From Rhizoctonia solani (taxonomy: Eukaryota > Basidiomycota > Agaricomycetes > Cantharellales > Ceratobasidiaceae), in contig NC_057374.1 of assembly GCF_016906535.1 (NCBI RefSeq), positions 2,099,076-2,163,075 on the forward strand: a DNA stretch of 64,000 bases, given 5' to 3'. Positions 33,365-45,006 of this stretch are shown piece after piece; within the stretch, counting starts at the first letter, position 1; each line of letters opens with the position of its first letter. Made by a program: the position numbers and the translations under genes. The notes under the pieces are model-generated. The model was not told the DNA's origin and ran no database searches. It was given only the letters and a program-made list of their open reading frames with translations.

Positions 33365-34395
33365 CGTTTGCCAGCCCCATCACTAGCGCGTAAACTGTGT
33401 TAGTAGCGGATTCAAATTTTGTTAATACATCTCCACTAGCATGTTTCACTTGCTCCAACACAGGATCAAGTAGCAATAGGGCGGAATCCTGTTTTACCAC
33501 GGATCATGAGTGTAACGCTTACTGTAATACGGTTCAATATCCATGTGCCACATACAGACAAACATATACTGATGCTGATCACCGCCTGTATGCACATCCT
33601 ATGGTGCATTATAATTAGGGTGGGAGTGTGATCTCCCCTCTTCTATTTGTATAGTTTCTCTTGCTTCATAAAATAAACCTGATTTCTATATTCAACCCTA
33701 TGATTCACTCTTGCTTACCTGGTCTCAGTGTGTTGCCATATTTATATGCGTAACCATATAGAAAATTTGATATGTAGTGAGCCATACTCGCCAAAGAATG
33801 ATGAACACAATTTTATCAAATCTGATAACGCATGCGTAGTGACTAGGAGCCATTTGTCAAAGCACAATAGCTCACTATAATGAGGACAGAGTTTCTACTT
33901 GATCACATACGTAATGACCAGACCCTGACCCCGTATGCTATCTAAACAATTCGGCCAAAGGAACAACTGACTCATATGATCATACGTACTATCTAAATGT
34001 TGCTCAGTACTCTAGGATCCATTCCCTAACATACAACATAAGAATAAGAACTTCATATCTCAGCTTTTGCTTGAAAGTACCTAGCACATCAACTATTGGA
34101 AAAACAACGATACCTTCTTAACACAGCTGTGGAAAAAAATTATCCTTTTTCACTAATTATCCCCATAAGTTGATAGTACGTACGGGTCAAAGCCTTGTAT
34201 TGATATTCCAATGTCCTCAGTAATGTTCCTGAAAGATTCAAAATAATCCAAGGCCTTTTGGAAAGATGCAGATGAAATACGCTCCTAGCTCACCAAAAAA
34301 GCTCTTGCTGAAACTGGTGTCCTCAGTTGATTGTATATAAGGACTTCTTCCACCCGCGCCTGTCTCCAAATAGATATCAATCACTGTACAAGGTT
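33365..34395. other. Spacer with a short Cys-rich frame
   Basis: Mostly AT-rich DNA without a gene. Directly after the Gypsy element, 33397-33618 holds a 73-codon frame with six cysteines (CFTC…C…C…C…C spacing) but no ATG at its head. It could be the 3' exon of a small secreted protein cut off by the insertion or a chance frame; upstream coding sequence was not found on the other side of the element. Confidence 0.25.
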
Positions 34396-34396
34396 A

Positions 34397-35500
34397 CAAT
34401 ACTGAAAATAAGTATATGTGTTTAGCTAAGAATGGAACCGGAGCCAAGGTTGATATATACTGACTTTAGGTATCAATTCTCACTTGGTCTGATTCATGCT
34501 GAGAAAGGTATGCGGATACAGTGGGTTACATGCTGAAAATAGACATATTTTACTGACGTGCTGGTTTCAGGATCTTATGAGACCACAGTGATATGCAAAC
34601 AAGACTGGTATACTAGTTTGTTTTGTTTTTCGGGCAAGGGATTGAGAGTAGATCTTCCTCAATAAATCTACATTGACCTGTGTGTTTTGGTAACACAACC
34701 TCAATAGGTTCTATCTAGCCAATCACGGGCACCAATGAGGGCTCTCTGAAGGTTCAACAATATATTTAGCTGAGGATGGATTTGCTAAGCCAGTCTACTC
34801 CAAGCCCCAAGTATATCCACATCCACTCCAAGCGTTCCAGCCATTGCTTTCAGACTACATCATACTGATGAAAGATAATTTTGCCGGTATACTAAATTTT
34901 AGGATCTTGTAGATGTTACATGTGCACCACAGCAAGTTTTGTGGCCTTACGTAGCCTAACTATCCCTTCGTTCTTTACCTGTTATTTTACATTTGAGGCA
35001 CCGACCACAAGAACAATACGGCTGATCACAGTTAGAAACATGATTAATCTTTCAATTTTGATTCATTGTACTTTCAATCCCGGAAATCGTATTCAATTGC
35101 CTGTCCCAAATGTGCTAAAAATCCAACCGTCCAAAAGGTTTCACAAGAGGTACAAAAGCCCCTATTAATTTTCGACGCACAGCATTATGGAAACTTCAAA
35201 ATCCGCACACTGGTAATATTTCCCGTATGTGTGGGCTTTCCGATTCCTAATATGCGGATAGAAATCATTGTATTGACAATGTAAATGTGACATAGGATGA
35301 ATCCACACTCAAAGTGTGCAATATATACAAACATGATGCGCAAATAAACATCAACCAGATAAAAATAGACAGAAATTGAATTAAGCTTAAGAGAGGCACA
35401 CCAAAATTATACTTCTGGCCATCCAACCCCACCTGAGCGTATTTTCTGCACATTTGGGATTCATAGCAATAGCTAGCCGGCCATCACAATGAAATACTAC
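34397..35500 (+). repeat. Direct repeat upstream of the PIF1-like gene
   Basis: Diverged similarity to 38205-38925. Shared blocks in the same order include TGAAAATAAG, TATACTGA-TTTAGGTATCA, CACCACAGCA-GTTTTGTG, TAATCTTTCAA, TATTTCCGTATGT and TTTGGGATTCA. This copy has about 330 extra bases between 34520 and 34855. It holds no evident coding sequence. Confidence 0.6.
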
Positions 35501-35654
35501 ACATATATGGGGGACTATGGGGGACCCAGTCTTGTCAGATCATTGACCCCTCACCAAAATGTAACAGGTTGCAGTTGTAACAAGGTTTAAGTTGCCACAT
35601 CCCAACTTGGAACTTGGCGCTACAGCCACCCAGTGGACCACAACCATCTCAAGA

Positions 35655-37875
35655 ATGTACACCTCCCTCATGTATCACAAAACCCGTGCCTGTATATTTC
35701 TCAAGGAGCTCAACCAAATGCAGGACTTACTCATTTGTCCACGCATGGTATCAGGGCACTGCCCAATGTTGCGGGATGTACCACCTGTCATACAACCTGA
35801 GAGTATGAACCCCATACTTCAACAGTCGCTTGAAAGTCCTAGAGCACACCAGTTATCAGAGGAACAACAATATATTCTTAACATGGCTTTGGATGGAAAG
35901 TCGTTATTTTTCACTGGATCTGCCGGTAAGTTGACATGTACAACCAGACTTGAGGACATCTTGGCTCACGGCACGAGGGCTTCAATTCACCAAAAGGAAC
36001 CGGCAAATCTTTCCTTCTTAGACAGATTATTAAGGAATTAAAACTTAGCGGCCGCACCATGGCTGTAACTGCAAGCACCGGACTTGCTGCCTTGAACATT
36101 GGAGGAAGAACTCTTCACTTGTTTGCAGGTACTACCCACTACTCTACCCATTCCTACTAACCCAACACTAGAATAGCGGTGGGAAATGGGGGCCAGCATG
36201 CTAGCATCCTAATTAATAGGGCTTGGGGTAGCAGAAAAATTCACAAATGGCAAAGCACAAACGTCTTGGTGATTGATGAAAGTCAGTCTCAATATCCAAG
36301 ATTGGGGGTTGAACGTCACTTCTAACGTTGCCTAGTTTCCATGGTCAAAGCCCAATGGTTTGATGTCCTGAGTGATATTGGCAAAATTTTAAGAAATAAT
36401 CCAAAACCTTTTGGAGGCTTGCAGGTGAAGTACAATTAATATTTTGATCAAGGAACAAAGTTGAATTTTATGTCTTTTAGTTGATCATATGTGGCAATTT
36501 CTTCCAACTCCCACCTGTCCCAGAGCAGTCCTACATCAAAACTGGTATACCAGTTTGCTTCGCCTTTCAAGCAAGAGAATGGGATTGGGCCGTTCCAAAT
36601 AAATTCAGATTGACGCGCGTGTTCCGGCAACACGACCCCAGTATGTTTTATTTGGTGAACTATGAGGGTTAACATTAACTATCATGAGGAATTCAGAGCT
36701 GATAAATATGTTAGAAGAAATGCGCATTGGACAAATTGGTCTGGATTCAAAAGCTTTACTATACACCCTATCCAGGGAGGTCAAGTATCCAGACGGAATT
36801 GGTCCTGTTCAATTATTCCCACTTAGAATCCTAGCAGACTCCGCAAATCAACAACAGATGGAATCACTCCCTGGAATTTCAATGACATATCAAGCCCAAG
36901 ATAGATTTGCCAAGCCTACAGATTCCAAAAGCCGATTCCTAGATCCCGAACGGGGAAGGTCATTGCTTGACAAAATGGCAATGATAAGGGTAGAACTAAA
37001 GGCAAATATTAATTTTCTTGTGGAGCTAGATATGAGCTAAGAAGATGTGCCAGATTGGGGCGCAGGTGATGTGCACCAAGGTGAGTAGAATGACATGAAC
37101 ATTGACAAAAGCAAAAAGCCAATTTTGAACTCCTCTCCTTTGTAGAACCTCCGCAACACCAACATTGTCAATGGAAGCATTGGAAGAATATTGGATTTCA
37201 TGACTCCAGCGGAGGCGCAACAATCAAAACAATTTATTCATATAATTCCAAGCAATGACCCTAACTATAAACCAGGAACAGCAGGACCACATTGGGGAAC
37301 GGAATCGTACCAAGTGCATCCTGTTGACGTTGAGAGCGCCACGAAAAAACCACACAATGACAAGGATGGAAATTTTTATTTTCCAACTACTGAAACCAAG
37401 GGCCAGGCGTGGCCGGTTGTTCAATTTGATGATGCAGTCCTCCTTGCAACACCAACCCTATTTACATTAGAGGACGTAATGGGCAGGACTCAAGCATGTT
37501 GGAAGCAGGTAAGTCAAGAGCATAGAGTATGTGTCACGTATCAATAAATGTTTTGGTAGATACCATTGATATTGGCCTGGGCGTTAACTGTAAGCTGACA
37601 AAAAGAGTTGAATGAGACTAAGCGGAAAATTAATACAGTTATTCATCTATAGATGCACAAAGCACAGGGGCAAACCCTTTCGCGTGTTAAGGTTGACTTG
37701 TCAGCAACCTTTGCTCCAGGCCAAGGTGAGATAGCACCAATTTGGTTGCCCCAGAAATGGTGTCTAATGGAGAAGAAAACCAATAGCATACGTAGGAATA
37801 TCCCGCTGCAAGACTCTTGAAGGGTTAGAAGTTTTAAACTTCTCCTCGAGCGTTGTGTTTGCACACGAAAGGTAA
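35655..37875 (+). CDS. PIF1-family ATP-dependent DNA helicase
   Basis: Predicted 5'-3' helicase of about 547 aa. Eleven exons join in frame: 35655-35925, 35997-36128, 36177-36281, 36336-36424, 36481-36640, 36697-37001, 37054-37080, 37146-37508, 37560-37589, 37653-37725, 37787-37875. Motifs in order: Walker A GSAGTGKS assembled across intron 1, [13 protein letters not shown], Walker B VLVIDE plus ISMV across intron 3, [12 protein letters not shown] (motif III), [39 protein letters not shown] and [14 protein letters not shown] (motif VI). Intron 6 (37002-37053) has a GC donor; the other nine are GT-AG, 48-71 nt. The start is the first in-frame ATG of the exon; an upstream exon is possible, since N-termini vary. 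The C-terminus is short. It may be a cellular PIF1 or one of the multicopy helicase genes typical of these fungi. Diverged direct repeats on both sides suggest duplication or mobility. Confidence 0.82.
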
Positions 37876-38204
37876 ATGAACAGTTAAATGTCCGCAACAA
37901 TAACTCAGTATATGTAGTGTTATAAAATGGAACAAGACACTAATCACAACGTCGCATAAGCGCGGGTATTAGTGCATTAGGACCAACGCAATGGTCTCAA
38001 TTACACTTTCATTATAGTACTTCCCCTCATTTATGTATCCAAGGTGTTCTATTACCCTTCAATCTCCCCAGGTGTTTTTCTTCTGCATACCAATCCACAT
38101 CTACTTTGAGCGCTTCAGGCTTTGCAGATGGCTTTGTACCTAGTAGATCTTTGAATCAGTCTCTGTCCTTTGATGATATAACAACGTTGATGTGAAAGGT
38201 TAAC

Positions 38205-38925
38205 ATGCTGAAAATAAGCACGTGTATTTGAGTAAAATTGCAAGTGGAGTGAAACAGAGGCCAAAATATACTGATTTCAGGTATCAAAGCTGTCTTGGTG
38301 TCACTCATGTTGAGCAAGACACACTGAAGCCGTGTTTACCAGGCTATATTATACTGATAGAATACTTTTCTTAACCAATATACCAAATAGCAAAATCTAG
38401 TAAATGGTACACCACAGCAGGTTTTGTGACCTAGCGCTAGTCCAAGACTAACTATTTCTTTGCTTTTCGCTCATTTATTTACATTTGAACTACCAACAAA
38501 GGGACCAAGTGCGGCTCAAGACATTAATCTTTCAACTACGATTCAGTTTACATCCAATCCCAAGTATCATATGCAATGGCCTAGAAAGCCTCACAAAAAG
38601 TGCAGAAATTTCCCTATCACTTTTTGAAGTGAGGATGTCCGGCAGCTTGAAAATTTGCACGCTGCCAGTAGTATTTTCCGTATGTACGGACTTTCTAATT
38701 CCTTATATGCAGATAGCAATTCTTGTCTTTATGATGCAGATGAAACATAGGATAAATCCGTACTTAAAGTTTGCAATATATGAATGTGATGCGGTTAGGC
38801 TTGAGGGATGTCCACTAACATTATGTTTCAAGCCTCCCAACTCCTCTGGACTGGTTTTCCACGCTTTTGGGATTCACGGCAATGGTCAGCCATCCCATTT
38901 CACTGTATAAAATTGACAGACTGAG
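38205..38925 (+). repeat. Direct repeat downstream of the PIF1-like gene
   Basis: Collinear, diverged copy of 34397-35500. Right after it (about 38930) the opening phrase TGAGAATAAGTATTTGTG recurs, as if another unit of a tandem array began. No gene is seen in it. Confidence 0.6.
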
Positions 38926-38939
38926 AATAAGTATTTGTG

Positions 38940-40512
38940 TTTTGCGGACCTCCCCCAACAAAAGGCTGTTGTGCTATTCCGCCTCTTGACTGGCCGCGTT
39001 CCTCTTCAAAGGCACCTCTGGGTCATTGGCTGTTCAGACTCCCCATCCTGCTCATACTGCGATTCCGCTCCCAAAACCGTCACTATCTTTTTGCAAGTGC
39101 ATTTTAAATAGTTTTAGTATGGAATTTGGATATTTTGGCCCTAAAACCTTTTTGAGGCTACTCACTACCTTGATAGCAGCTTACCTATCTCCCACATACT
39201 AGTTAGCTTTGATATATGAATCTTTAAACTGGTTATCCTTTTCCTGTGGGTAGTAGCACCTGAATATATGCATTAATCCTTGGGTGTATGCACCTTCACT
39301 TGCTTTTAGCACTCTATACTGGGGTTCCTGTGTCCTAAAAGCCATATCATACATTTATCCTAGACTTCATCTAGCTGCACAGAGTAGCTTAAGTAGCAAC
39401 CCAAGTGTGGTCAGTCATGTGTCAGAGCATACTCTTATAATCAGTCCCCAAATACAACCCTTCCTATCCTGCCATGGGCAAAGCAGCTCTCAAGCTGATA
39501 CTCTGTAGTAAAATAGTATAAATACATCCTTAAATAAATATATAGTTACCTTGTTTCAGCTCCTCATAGGAGAGAAGTACTGGTAGAGTTTTTGGATTAA
39601 GAACTGCTGGGGACAAAACCTCTCACACCCTACCATGACATTGTTTCCCCCATATCTCCCCGACAACTCGTTTAATTTACACGTTTGAGCATTCGATAAA
39701 TAGCTCCGACCTCTGGCTCTCATTCAGTAGTATATACATATTGCTAGCTACAGGGACGACTGAGATATGGGCACTACTAGCAAATTTTAAAAATCTCGTG
39801 AGAGGTTTTGTCCGATACTGTATATATGCTCTGACGTCCTGGAGGACCTGCTGGTTACTCAGAAATGATAAATGATATGTTCTAGGGCTCACTAATACTT
39901 CTTCCGTATACCAATATGAACATGCTAAAACAAATGCGAACTGCTTATGCGACTAGTTTTTCAGGTTTCCCGAGGAGTCATTCGCGATTCCCCAATTGCA
40001 AACCCGTAACGATCGTAAAGCCTCCAGGGCTGCACTCGAATTTACCTACGAGTTAATTAACTAATGCTATATTTCGCACGGAGCTCTTTCAGAAGCATAC
40101 GCTCCCAACGGTAGCAAAGTAGCGCCTTACTAATTGCCAGCACGGAATTCGTTGAGCCTAGGGTGGTTTCCAAACGGAAAAGGTCCTTGTGGAAACATCT
40201 ATAAATAAATTAGGCACAACTCTCTTAATCTAGCTTGGATACGTAAATATCAATCTTTAATACACGCGTAAAAAGACGATCCCAGACCAGAGCACCATGA
40301 AATATAGTCTTGTTCAGCGAGCTAACAAGAGGGTATATTATAGGACACTACAGACAGTGCGTGAGAGACAAACAATGTGATGAGAACATGCGTGGAAAAA
40401 GGAATACGGAAAGATATGTCTTGTTTGCAACATGATAGCAAGGTTAAGATACAGAACTTATGATAAGAGTTAAGCCAGGAAACATAAGAGAGGAAAGAAG
40501 CGCCAATCGGTT
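38940..40512. other. Intergenic region between the PIF1-like and MPS1-like genes
   Basis: About 1.6 kb of AT-rich sequence with only short, unsupported frames. No RNA gene or repeat was recognised. Confidence 0.4.
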
Positions 40513-43500
40513 CTAACAAAACTTGCTGTATGCGGGGTGCTTTGTATTTGCTAACCGAAGCGCGGGAAGTAGGTTCTACCGAGGCTTTAGTATAGTGATA
40601 TGGTTTGTAGTGATCTTTACTCACCTGAGCCATTTGTTGAACTGCCTCCTCGTCCAATGCCCCGTTTTCAATGGCTTCTTTCGACGCATGCTCAATGATT
40701 TGCTTCAACCATGCCTCAGTCACGATAGCTTCATTTTCTTTGAGCTTCGGGGTTTCGGGTTGGGGGGCGGTGGTGTCTACGAGGGGACGTGTAAGCAATA
40801 AGCGTTGTCAGGACTTGCAGCTCCAATGAGACTTACGTTTCCAACTCCTGAGCCACGGGTCATCCAAGAGGTCTGGTATCGTACTTCGCTGCTTCGGATC
40901 GCGGGTCAAACAGCCCTTCAGTGTGTTGACGACATCCGTTGGTACCGGTGTCGCCCACTCGGGTATCTGCCTCGGACCTTCTTTGTCGGTCGCGGGAACG
41001 GCAGGAATAGACTCTGAAGGATAATCAATTACGTGGTTGGGATCGGATATGGCGCGGAGTTTGGGGACGGCGCCAGTAATAGAGTAAAAGGTGGGCGGCC
41101 GTATATCATTTGATATAGGATGCAGCCGAGGGACCAGACATCACTCGCGCGGCCGAGCTACAAAAACAATGAGGGTGAGAATTTATTTCAGGGGGACCAA
41201 ATCAAATTTGAATGACAATAGCATTGGGAAGTATCGAAGTGCTACTGGGACTTGGACAACAGAAACCCCACCATAGCTGAGGCTGGCGAGACAAGGAGGG
41301 GGCGAAAAGGATTAAGAGCAATCTGGGTGCTTCTAAAACGATTGCAAAAAAGCCACCTGCTTTCGCGTGCAACCATAATAGAGGAATAGTCGCAAAAAGG
41401 ACACGACACACACCTTTAGTCTCCTTCCATTCGCAGTCTGGGTCTCTTCAATACTCTCAGGACTCATATAGTTCAATGTTCCAACTTGATGCTCGCGCTG
41501 AATGTTCGTCGTGTCGTTCGCAATGGCTTTGGCAATTCCAAAATCGATGAGCTTTAGCGAGCCTTTTACGAGCACAAAGTTCGCAGGCTTGAGGTCAGAG
41601 TGGACTATCTTCTCTTCATGAATTGTCTGAACGGCTTCGAGCATCTATATGAGCAGCCGTAAATACAAAGGCCATGGAAGATATGGAGAGCGGCGGTGGT
41701 GTCGGTTGTATGCGGTACATAACGCATTACGGGTTGGGATCGTAGGGAGGAATTATAGACCGGGTGTTTTGTCGGAATTGTTGTAAGTTTGGGAGAAGCA
41801 TAGGTGATTCGAGGCAAAGCCCGCGTGATATGAGGGGTGTATTGATTGGGGATGCCGTGTGGGGACAATTGTAATGTGGTCATGACCCGCATACAAGCGC
41901 CGAAATATATCGATGACGCAATTGAACAAAAGCCAAATAAAGACTGTTAGTACAAATGCGTATCACGAGAAAACTAACGAACCTGTTGCCAGTATATGGC
42001 AATCCAGTGCGGCTGCAGACGTGTCCCTTGTTTTTCCGCCAACAGCTTGGCCAAGTCAATCTCGCCGAGTTCCATGACCATCATCAAGTATCTGCCCCCT
42101 CGACCGACAGCCTGGGAATCAATCAATTTGATGATTCGTTCGTTCCCGTCTAATCGCTTAAGGAGCTGCATCTCGTTGACGTATCCCCGCATGGTCTCCT
42201 CGTCCACTTTAGAGTCGAGCCGGACCCGTTTCAAGGCGTATATTTTGTTGTTCGGGGAGATTACTTTGTAGACTTTCGAAGAGCCCCCACGGCCGATACA
42301 GTCTACAACTGTATATTCTTGTTTGTTACACTGCGAATGGAGGGGAGTGTGAGCCAATGTGGGAAGCAAATGTAGGGACCAAATCGCGTTGGGGAGGGAT
42401 ATGGGTGGCCAATATCAGGAGGAAAGTATAAGAAGTATGCTCGGCGAATTGAAACAGCGCCAATCAATACGACAAGATTGAGAGTATAATGGACATTAGC
42501 ATACGGTCCCAAAAGATTTTGGTATGCCTCGAGTTATCCAAGGGTATAGTGATAAAAAAAAAAGGAAATCAAGGGGAAAACAAACTCACAATAAATCTAT
42601 CTCGCTTGGCCGGTAAAACTCCTTCCCGTTGTGAAGTCCCAGGTAATAACCCGAGTGAGCTCGCGGGCCTCACGTCCCTCTCCATCCTGTCTGCGTCTGC
42701 CCTTGGGTCCCTAACGTCAGCTCTCGAATCGGCTCGGTTTCGATTATCGACCTCTCTCAACCGCTCGCGCTCCCTCTCCAACATTTTCCCATCGTCTCGA
42801 CCATAATCCACCGGGTCTGACCTCTCTCTCTCGCGTTCCTGCCACAGCTGCCCACCTCTGTTCTCCTTTTCACGTGCGATAACGGTGCTGGTAGGGGGCG
42901 ATGGCGCCGTGGGACTACGTTTATGTCGTAGTGAACTGAGCGGGGATTTGTTGGATGGAGGTGTATCAAGCGGAGATGGTCGCAAGGTTTCAGACGTTCG
43001 TCGAACGTGTTCATGGTGGTTTTGAACCGATTTGACTTGCGGCTGGGCATAGTAACCTGAACTCGTGCTTGGCCGTTCGTTCCATCCTACCGAGGACATA
43101 CTTCGGGGCTGAGGAGGCGGATCGTACCCTCTCCCTACATAACCATGCTCGTCTTCAGGTTGGGCATGGTCGAGTGCCAGGTCGGGTGCACCAGGTGAAA
43201 GAATGGGATCCAGGCCGGGACGAACAGTATCAAAGCTCGGTCGGTCAAAGGACTGTCGTAGACTCTCGCGAAGAGAGTCAATACTATGCTTGGGCTGCAT
43301 GCTTTCGATGGATGGTCTCCCAGGGATGGGGGGCCGAGACCGAGAACCTTTTGACCAGCTTCCGATGGAGGATTTCCAGTCCTGTAAACGTGCCTTGACA
43401 GATCCGACTCCGCCGCGGAGCGAAGAGGCAGTCGAAGCGAGCGACGAAGTACTAGTTTTGGCTAATGCGGAAGATGTGGCCAATGGGTGAGGGTCGTGAT

Positions 43501-44368
43501 GGGGTGAAGGGGGCTTTGGCTCGTGTATGGGGCTTTCGATCGGGGATATGGGTATGGGGGAAATTGGCATTTGTCGAAGCCCAGCATCGGGAGTGGACAT
43601 GGAACGACCGAGGGAGCGAGCAGGGTGCTCAGGCGCTGGGAACGATATCAGAGGGGCAGCAAACAAAATCCCTAAATTAAACTTACTACTCTTGGGTCTC
43701 AGAACATGATTTCTTTCCGAGGCTCGTGGGGCAATCGGATAAGGTATTTGCTGCTGCTCACGCTCCTCCTCGTCAGTCTCCGGCTCTTCTGCTGGTTGAT
43801 CTTTGACAAGAACGCGTCGAGGAGGGCTTATCCTGCCGTTGCCGGGCCGAGAGAGAAATTTGCCAGCATGAGCGCTAGCGCTAAGAAGCGGTCTCCGCGT
43901 GTTTAGGGGCGTAACTTCGGACAATGGCCTTGCAGGTGCTGCTCGGCTCGCAGCGGGAACAAGTGTGCGTTTCAAACTGCCGGTGCGGGGCGGAGCGAGA
44001 CCATCGGGGCTGTATTGCTCAGACGTAGGGGAAATGCCAAGTGCTCCCGCAGGCTGAGATGCCGTCCGCAGAAATGGCCGGTTGGTCACAAGGGGAGGGA
44101 GCGCCGTCTGGAGCACATTGCCGCCTTGAGCAAGTGTGCTTGCGCGTGGTCGAGGGGATTCGTCTGCCGTATGCAAGTCACCAGTACCGAGAGAATTCAA
44201 CGATAATCCAGGGCTCCCAACTACCTTGCCATTTCCCAGAACATTATCCATCTGCGGGTCCACTTCTAGTTCATCTTCATCGTCACTGATGTCCAGCTTC
44301 AATGCATCGAGATTCGGGCGAAAAGGCGACACAGGCGGGGGAAGTCCTGCCGCGTGACTAGATAGCAT
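40513..44368 (-). CDS. MPS1: MPS1/TTK-like spindle-checkpoint protein kinase
   Basis: Dual-specificity kinase expected to act at kinetochores and spindle poles. Exons read: 44368-42590 (593 codons, Ser/Pro-rich regulatory arm), 42330-41983, 41644-41414, 41157-40837, 40776-40625 and probably 40575-40513. The kinase domain has [19 protein letters not shown] (lysine), [28 protein letters not shown] then [25 protein letters not shown] and [13 protein letters not shown]; the [23 protein letters not shown] and DFGIA forms are diagnostic of MPS1/TTK. Three introns are long (256-338 nt). In exon 4, after GRPPF, the reading frame shifts: four A on the plus strand (41086-41089) where five would keep [17 protein letters not shown] and [16 protein letters not shown] in frame. 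Since this single-copy gene should be essential, a homopolymer sequence error is likelier than a real break. The last exon is uncertain. Confidence 0.85.
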
Positions 44369-45006
44369 TGCACTGCTTATGATTAGCTTCAGCAAAGCCT
44401 ATCCATCATATACTCACATATTGTTGTTGGCTAAGGCTCCTTACACGCTCCTAGTCGCTCCGAAGAAGATAACTGGCGCGTCCAACATCAGCACGTGTCT
44501 AAGGCAAGCCTCTCACGTGATCAGATTATCTAAACTGTAATATCTTGCTCAAGATACCCCAAATATGGCAATTTATTACTGGGAACGGTACGCTCACTGG
44601 CTTCGCTTGGATTCCAAGAGAGATCATCAAAGTTTCCACATAGGCTTCTTCAGTAAATCACAGACAATAAGTAAACAATATTCTGGTGCACAAGTGCTGG
44701 CTTCCTGTTCTCCGACCTTCTCTCTCTGGTCCGGTTGCAAGAGAACGACATCTAAATGCGCGGAAAAAGCATGGTTCTCCTATTTTTTTCTTTCTTTTTC
44801 TTTTTTTTTTAAAAAAAAGGGATCAAAACTCAGACAACTAATAAAAACGTTTGTCACTCAACCGTTCTGGTTCGCAAGGAGTTTGCCTAGCTCGCATGTA
44901 GCTCCCGTATTGTCTTATATATGGACGTGTATTAAAAAAGAGCTTCACGTGATCATGATTTCGCGTTTCCAAGTGCGATCAACTTGTTATCTGAGCTTTT
45001 GACCCC
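44369..45006. promoter_or_regulatory. Divergent promoter between MPS1-like and FunK1 genes with two TCACGTGA palindromes
   Basis: 638 bp between two divergently read genes. TCACGTGATC occurs at 44513-44522 and again at 44945-44954, on the same strand. Such palindromes bind bHLH factors of the Cbf1/USF class. A homopolymer tract of T and A lies at about 44785-44818. Confidence 0.45.

Noticed and set aside
34397..38925. Helitron carrying the PIF1-like helicase
   Set aside because: No Rep/HUH domain, no TC…CTRR ends with a 3' hairpin were found around the gene.
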